Assembly (NCBI GenBank): GCA_964396025.1
Contig: CAYNBT010000022.1
Coordinates: 1 to 10,570 of the forward strand
From: CAYNBT01 sp964396025
GTDB taxonomy: Bacteria > Patescibacteriota > WWE3 > UBA101185 > UBA10185
Length of the DNA stretch: 10,570 bases
Reading direction: 5' to 3'
Shown here: piece by piece, positions 7,521-10,570 of the stretch
Position numbering within the stretch: position 1 is the first letter of the stretch
Layout: the number at the start of each line of letters is the position of its first letter
Notes under the pieces: model-generated
Told to the model about the DNA's origin: nothing
Databases searched by the model: none
The model's input: only the letters and a program-made list of their open reading frames with translations
Translations under genes and position numbers: made by a program

Positions 7521-8016
7521 AATACGCAAATATATTGGAACCAAGCCTTTTTGGGGTTCCTTCAAGCTTTGCTACATCCTCTAGTTCTTTTGTGAACCTG
7601 TTTATTTTATCATATCCAAACTCTGGATATTGTCCTTCGCGGCCTTTTAGCACCACGGTGACCTTTACTCTATTCTTGTCTGCAATAAACTCGCGTGCTC
7701 GTTCAATCTTTTTTGTTAGATCCCCTTCGCCGATTGTAGGTCCAAACCTAAACTCTTTGAGTTCACTCTTCTTTGACTTGGACTTTGAGGCGGAAGCCTT
7801 TTTTCTTTCGTCATACTGAAATTTATTGAATTCCAGAATTTTTGCTACAGGGGGCGTGGAGCTTTCTGTGATAAGGACTAAATCCATATCAAGCTCTTGC
7901 GCCTTTTTGATAGCGTCGCTCGTTTTCATCACTCCCAAATTCTCTCCTGTACTCACAATTACCCTTACTTCTGCGACTCTTATTTGGTTATTTATCTTAT
8001 AATTCTTGCTTATAAT
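7504..8016 (-). CDS. infC: Translation initiation factor IF-3, AUU start codon
   Basis: IF3 binds the 30S subunit, blocks premature 50S joining and proofreads the initiator tRNA and start codon. Read from ATT at 8016 the protein is 170 aa, near the family's usual 170-180. The N-domain shows INNQIRVAEVRVIVSTGENLGV, then the KI-type segment DLVLITESSTPPVAKILEFNKFQYDE. A Lys/Ser-rich linker leads to the C-domain (KEFRFGPTIGEGDLTKKIERAREF, VTVVLKGREGQYPEFG). Automated reading would begin at GTG 7956, which deletes the conserved first strand of the N-domain. Upstream in the same frame the only near-start codons before a TAA at 8019-8017 are ATT (8016) and ATA (8013). A good Shine-Dalgarno (AGAAGGA) lies 4 bases before the ATT. 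AUU is the rare start used by E. coli infC for autoregulation. The gene lies 29 bases after thrS. The stop is inside a repeated hairpin at the gap edge. Confidence 0.93.
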   Translation of the reverse strand: MISKNYKINNQIRVAEVRVIVSTGENLGVMKTSDAIKKAQELDMDLVLITESSTPPVAKILEFNKFQYDERKKASASKSKSKKSELKEFRFGPTIGEGDLTKKIERAREFIADKNRVKVTVVLKGREGQYPEFGYDKINRFTKELEDVAKLEGTPKRLGSNIFAYFVSKG

Positions 8017-8020
8017 TTAT

Positions 8021-8027
8021 TCCTTCT
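8021..8027 (-). promoter_or_regulatory. Shine-Dalgarno site that fixes the infC AUU start
   Basis: AGAAGGA on the - strand, 4 bases before the ATT codon at 8016. It is among the strongest ribosome binding sites in the window and is correctly spaced for the ATT. It is about 64 bases from the GTG at 7956, too far to serve that codon. Confidence 0.8.
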
Positions 8028-8045
8028 GTTTTGAGCTGCCTAAAA

Positions 8046-9851
8046 TTACCACAAATGCAGCCCTTTGGTCAAATAGATATTTGTTGCCTTGTTAACGAAT
8101 TCCTCAATTTTCACCATTCCAACATTTTCCCCGCTTCTTAACCTGATGTTTACTGCGTCCGCCTCCAGCTCTTTATCGCCAAGCACAAGTATATAGGGTA
8201 TCTTGGCCATTTGAGCTTGCCTTATTTTGGCTCCCATAGTGCCTTCTTGATTGTAATTTTCCACTCTTAAACCAGCTTTTTTGATTGTTAATTCAACCTT
8301 TTTGGCATATTCGGCGTGTTTGTCTGACACAGGCACAATAGCAACCTGTACTGGAGAAAGCCACACGGGAAATGCTCCTGCAAAGTGTTCAATCAGGAAG
8401 CCAATAAAGCGCTCGTGGGAACCTAAAGGAGCCCTGTGAATGACCGCACATAGCTTCTTACTACCATCTTTATCTGTGTATTCCAGATTAAATCTTGTTG
8501 GCATGTATAAATCAAGTTGATTGGTGGAAATGCTAAATTCCCGTCCAATCGACGATCTAACGTTAAAATCGATCTTTGGGCCATAAAAAGCCGCGCCGCC
8601 TACATCGTCTATGCACTTAATTCCTGACTTTTCTATGGCTGAACGCATCATTTTCTCTGCTTTTTCCCACATTGCTTTGTCACCGTGATATTTGTCACGC
8701 TTTGCTTCATCCGGAAGCCCTATCACTATGTAATAATCCTCGCGTTTTAGTCCTAGCACATTGTAGTAGTGTTCGTGGAGTTTTAGAACGTCAAGGAATT
8801 CTTGTTCGGCGTCTTCTATTGAGCAGTAGATATGAGCATCGTTTTGTTGCAATCCCCGAACCCGCATTAGGCCGAATAACGTGCCTGATTGTTCAAATCT
8901 GTAGACCATACCGTATTCTGCATAGCGTAGTGGCAAGTCCCTATATGATTTGGGAGTTGAATTGTAGATCATGTGATGGTGCGGACAATTCATAGCCTTT
9001 AGAAAGTATTCTTCTCCATCAATGTCCATAGGGCTGTACATATCGTCTTTGTAATATGGCAGATGGCCTGAGATCTCAAAAAGCGTATGTTTTGCAATAT
9101 GAGGAGTTGCTACACGTACATAGCCAAGTTCGGTTTCTACTTGTTTTGCCCAGTTTTCCAGTTCTTCCCTTATAACATTGCCTTTTGGTTTCCACAGGGG
9201 TAATCCGGGGCCTACTTCTTCGGCGAAGGTAAATAAATCTAGTTCTTGGCCAAGTTTTCTGTGGTCGCGTTTTTTGGCCTCATCAAGCATATGTAAATAT
9301 TTGTCTAGCGATTCTTTGGAATCAAACGCTGTGCCGTAAATTCTGGTTAGCATCTTGTTTTTCTCGCTGCCTTTGTAATATGCTCCGGCCACACTCAAAA
9401 GTTTAAATGCTTTAATATCTCCTGTGTTTTCCACGTGAGGTCCCGCGCAAAGGTCTAGATCGTAGTGTTCTGCTCCTTCGGTTCCTATGCTGTACAGAGT
9501 CACTTTTTCTTCCCGGTCTACGATTTCGTTGATTGTGTCTAGTTTGTATTGATTGTCCCTAAAGATTTCTCGTGCGTTTTCTACTGAAACATCATTCCTT
9601 TTTATAGGAAGCTTAAGGTCTATGATTTCTTGCATTCTTTGCTCAATGGTTGAAAAATCTTCTGTGGAAATCTTTTGGCTTAAATCAAAGTCAAAGTAGA
9701 ACCCTTCTTCAATTGGCGGTCCCATGACTTTCTTTAGTTCCGGATACAATTCTTGCATAGCCATGTGCAAAACATGCTCGCAAGTGTGACGTAATGGCAT
9801 TAGTGGATCATTTTTTAGTTTTTCTATTACTTTTTGTTTTTTATCTGACAT
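8046..9851 (-). CDS. thrS: Threonyl-tRNA synthetase lacking the TGS domain
   Basis: Class II synthetase that charges tRNA-Thr, with hydrolytic editing of Ser-tRNA-Thr. At 601 aa it is about 40 shorter than E. coli ThrRS (642). Residues 1-18 lead straight into the editing domain (H22xxxH26, C135xxxH139, equivalent to E. coli H73/H77/C182/H186), so the N-terminal TGS domain is absent while the editing site is complete. The catalytic core has zinc ligands C289, H340 and H472, motif 2 RGLQQNDAHIYC and motif 3 HRAPLGSHERF. The C-terminal anticodon-binding domain runs from about residue 500 (VQVAIVPVSDKHAEYA, NQEGTMGAKIRQAQ, IPYILVLGDKELE). The ATG at 9851 is forced: an in-frame TGA lies only three codons upstream, and the region beyond does not encode a TGS domain in any frame I checked. 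It is the first gene of thrS-infC-rpmI-rplT. Confidence 0.97.
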   Translation of the reverse strand: MSDKKQKVIEKLKNDPLMPLRHTCEHVLHMAMQELYPELKKVMGPPIEEGFYFDFDLSQKISTEDFSTIEQRMQEIIDLKLPIKRNDVSVENAREIFRDNQYKLDTINEIVDREEKVTLYSIGTEGAEHYDLDLCAGPHVENTGDIKAFKLLSVAGAYYKGSEKNKMLTRIYGTAFDSKESLDKYLHMLDEAKKRDHRKLGQELDLFTFAEEVGPGLPLWKPKGNVIREELENWAKQVETELGYVRVATPHIAKHTLFEISGHLPYYKDDMYSPMDIDGEEYFLKAMNCPHHHMIYNSTPKSYRDLPLRYAEYGMVYRFEQSGTLFGLMRVRGLQQNDAHIYCSIEDAEQEFLDVLKLHEHYYNVLGLKREDYYIVIGLPDEAKRDKYHGDKAMWEKAEKMMRSAIEKSGIKCIDDVGGAAFYGPKIDFNVRSSIGREFSISTNQLDLYMPTRFNLEYTDKDGSKKLCAVIHRAPLGSHERFIGFLIEHFAGAFPVWLSPVQVAIVPVSDKHAEYAKKVELTIKKAGLRVENYNQEGTMGAKIRQAQMAKIPYILVLGDKELEADAVNIRLRSGENVGMVKIEEFVNKATNIYLTKGLHLW

Positions 9852-9862
9852 AAGATTCTTTC

Positions 9863-9868
9863 ATTATA
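9863..9868 (-). promoter_or_regulatory. Predicted -10 element of the thrS operon
   Basis: A perfect TATAAT on the - strand, 11 bases before the thrS ATG at 9851. No good -35 is visible at 17-18 bases (TGAACT at 9892-9887 is the closest). If used, the 5' leader would be only about 4-5 bases, so the operon mRNA would be nearly leaderless. No T-box, leader peptide or other attenuator was recognised upstream. Confidence 0.45.
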
Positions 9869-9935
9869 CGGCTTTTTACTTAAATTAGTTCATTTTTTTA
9901 GAAACAATCCTTTTGAATTGTAAAATACAGAATTT

Positions 9936-9951
9936 ACCCCAAGCATGGGGT
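9936..9951. other. Small perfect inverted repeat upstream of thrS
   Basis: ACCCCA-AGCA-TGGGGT, a 6-bp stem with a 4-base loop, about 85 bases upstream of the thrS start. Neither side carries a T-run, so it is not a terminator. It could be an operator or chance. The rest of 9852-10039 is AT-rich and shows nothing else I can name. Confidence 0.3.
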
Positions 9952-10039
9952 TGTGGTAGTGGTTAAAGTTGTAAATAAGTTTAGCTTTTTCATTTACTTT
10001 TATTTTATAGATTAATTTGGGGTATTTTGCAAGAAGTAC

Positions 10040-10079
10040 AAAAAAAGTGCACTGCAAAGGGTTTCTTTGGAGTGCACTT
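10040..10079 (-). terminator. Rho-independent terminator after the 115-aa gene
   Basis: On the - strand AAGTGCACT (10079-10071) pairs with AGTGCACTT (10053-10045). Inside it, CAAAG pairs with CTTTG after a single mismatch, around a 5-base loop. That gives about 14 paired bases, followed by a T-run (7 T in total including the stem end). It begins 19 bases after the stop of the 115-aa gene and insulates thrS from it. The + strand side has no T-run. Confidence 0.85.
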
Positions 10080-10097
10080 GTAAGTGTAGGGTGTGAT

Positions 10098-10445
10098 TTA
10101 GCCGGCAGCTTTCTTCAGGTGCCCATACGCATGCAAGAAGAAGCTGGCCCTATGATGAAAATCATATTCCTCATTTCTCGCGATCTCTAATTCCATCTCG
10201 ATTCTCTTTTTAGAGACCACGATCACAGCTAGCCCTTTCTTAAGCGCATTTACTATGGGCGCTAGCTTAAGAATAATTGCCTGGGAAAGCTCATTGAGAG
10301 TTTTTCCCGAGCAATAACCCCTTTTATGCATCCGGAGCTTTAATTTGGTAATGAGTTTGTCTAGCTCCTCATTACCTTTCAGCTCCTCAACCAAATCTAG
10401 TCGTTCGACTAGACTATCGAATTTCCGCCTGTTACGTCCCGACAT
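10098..10445 (-). CDS. Hypothetical protein, 115 aa, highly charged and helical
   Basis: I do not recognise this protein. It is rich in Lys, Arg, Glu and Leu, and reads as mostly helical. Two charged N-terminal helices (about residues 8-40, with LVERLDLVEELKGNEELDKLITKLKLRMHKRGY) are followed by GKTLNELSQAIILKLAPIVNALKKG, a short hydrophobic strand LAVIVVS (72-78), and a C-terminal part with HHRASFFLHAYGHLKK. There is no signal peptide or membrane segment, and no catalytic motif stands out. The basic N-terminus and charged helices would fit a nucleic-acid or ribosome contact, which is only a guess. It is a genuine single-gene unit: strong promoter, good Shine-Dalgarno (AAGGGGG, 6 bases before the ATG) and its own terminator. 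Base composition is like its neighbours. A divergent gene may begin about 105 bases upstream. Confidence 0.8.
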   Translation of the reverse strand: MSGRNRRKFDSLVERLDLVEELKGNEELDKLITKLKLRMHKRGYCSGKTLNELSQAIILKLAPIVNALKKGLAVIVVSKKRIEMELEIARNEEYDFHHRASFFLHAYGHLKKAAG

Positions 10446-10451
10446 ATACGA

Positions 10452-10458
10452 CCCCCTT
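10452..10458 (-). promoter_or_regulatory. Shine-Dalgarno of the 115-aa gene
   Basis: AAGGGGG on the - strand, 6 bases before the ATG at 10445. It supports this start and shows that the organism uses Shine-Dalgarno-led initiation alongside the predicted leaderless starts. Confidence 0.6.
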
Positions 10459-10480
10459 TTTGATTATGATAAATACAAAC

Positions 10481-10509
10481 ATTATACACTATAGGCTATA
10501 TAATGTCCA
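10481..10509 (-). promoter_or_regulatory. Predicted strong promoter of the 115-aa gene
   Basis: On the - strand, TGGACA (10509-10504, 5 of 6 to consensus), a 17-base spacer and a perfect TATAAT (10486-10481). This is the best sigma-70-type match in the window. The predicted start near 10474 gives a leader of about 30 bases holding the Shine-Dalgarno. Confidence 0.7.
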
Positions 10510-10516
10510 ATGTAGC

Positions 10517-10544
10517 TTGGAAATCACCTAAGTTCTGCTAGTAT
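10517..10544 (+). promoter_or_regulatory. Possible promoter of the gene leaving the window
   Basis: TTGGAA at 10517-10522, a 16-base spacer, then TAGTAT at 10539-10544 with an extended TGC upstream. Six bases separate it from the ATG at 10551, repeating the geometry of the two other + strand genes. The -10 hexamer is only 4 of 6 to consensus. Confidence 0.35.
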
Positions 10545-10550
10545 AGGGCT

Positions 10551-10570
10551 ATGATCCTCAACATCAACAA
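10551..10570 (+). CDS. Possible 5' end of a + strand gene (partial)
   Basis: ATG at 10551 opens a frame reading MILNIN to the window edge. The evidence is position only: it is divergent from the 115-aa gene and has a -10-like hexamer six bases upstream. The product cannot be identified from six residues. Confidence 0.35.

Noticed and set aside
9890..9946. Short - strand frame upstream of thrS (18 codons, MLGVNS...) as a leader peptide
   Set aside because: It has no threonine codons, no Shine-Dalgarno and no following attenuator, so it does not look like a regulatory leader peptide.
9958..10020. AT-rich stretch with GTAAAT...ATTTAC inverted repeat
   Set aside because: A 6-bp stem with a 15-base loop in sequence this AT-rich is expected by chance.
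1..10570. CRISPR array, tRNA, transposase, prophage or defence genes
   Set aside because: No spaced repeats, cloverleaf, terminal inverted repeats or relevant proteins were seen on either strand. The window is housekeeping chromosome.

Overview
The window looks like ordinary chromosome from a bacterium with a reduced genome, most likely a Candidate Phyla Radiation (Patescibacteria) lineage. That placement is inference. It rests on trimmed tRNA synthetases (ThrRS without a TGS domain, PheRS beta without its tRNA-binding insert), moderate-to-low GC, tight packing, standard use of UGA as a stop, and the kind of polytopic membrane protein common in such genomes. A run of exactly 100 N (7399-7498) shows this is a scaffolded draft or metagenome assembly.

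Layout. On the + strand, 76-2745 encodes a class A penicillin-binding protein with a C-terminal Ig-like domain. It meets pheT tail to tail, sharing a TTAA. The - strand carries pheS-pheT (5670-2742) and the translation cluster thrS-infC-rpmI-rplT (9851-6770). Together these are the classical thrS-infC-rpmI-rplT-pheS-pheT order, but a + strand membrane-protein gene (5763-6761) lies between rplT and pheS, and pheST has its own promoter. Upstream of thrS are a strong - strand terminator (10040-10079), an unrecognised 115-aa protein with its own strong promoter, and a divergent + strand gene that starts at about 10551 and runs off the window.

How the genes work together. Five genes make translation components: ThrRS, PheRS alpha and beta, and ribosomal proteins bL35 and bL20. 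IF3 controls start-codon fidelity in initiation. The PBP builds and crosslinks peptidoglycan. The membrane protein and the 115-aa protein have no assigned function.

Points of most interest. infC almost certainly begins at an AUU codon (8016), 20 codons upstream of the first conventional start. This is the hallmark of IF3 autoregulation. All three + strand gene starts have a -10-like hexamer exactly six bases before the ATG and no convincing Shine-Dalgarno, a pattern that predicts leaderless mRNAs. A 22-bp sequence containing a perfect 6-bp hairpin lies on both sides of the N gap and overlaps the infC stop codon. No mobile element, CRISPR array, tRNA, rRNA or defence system was seen, and there is no gene-free stretch longer than 300 bases.
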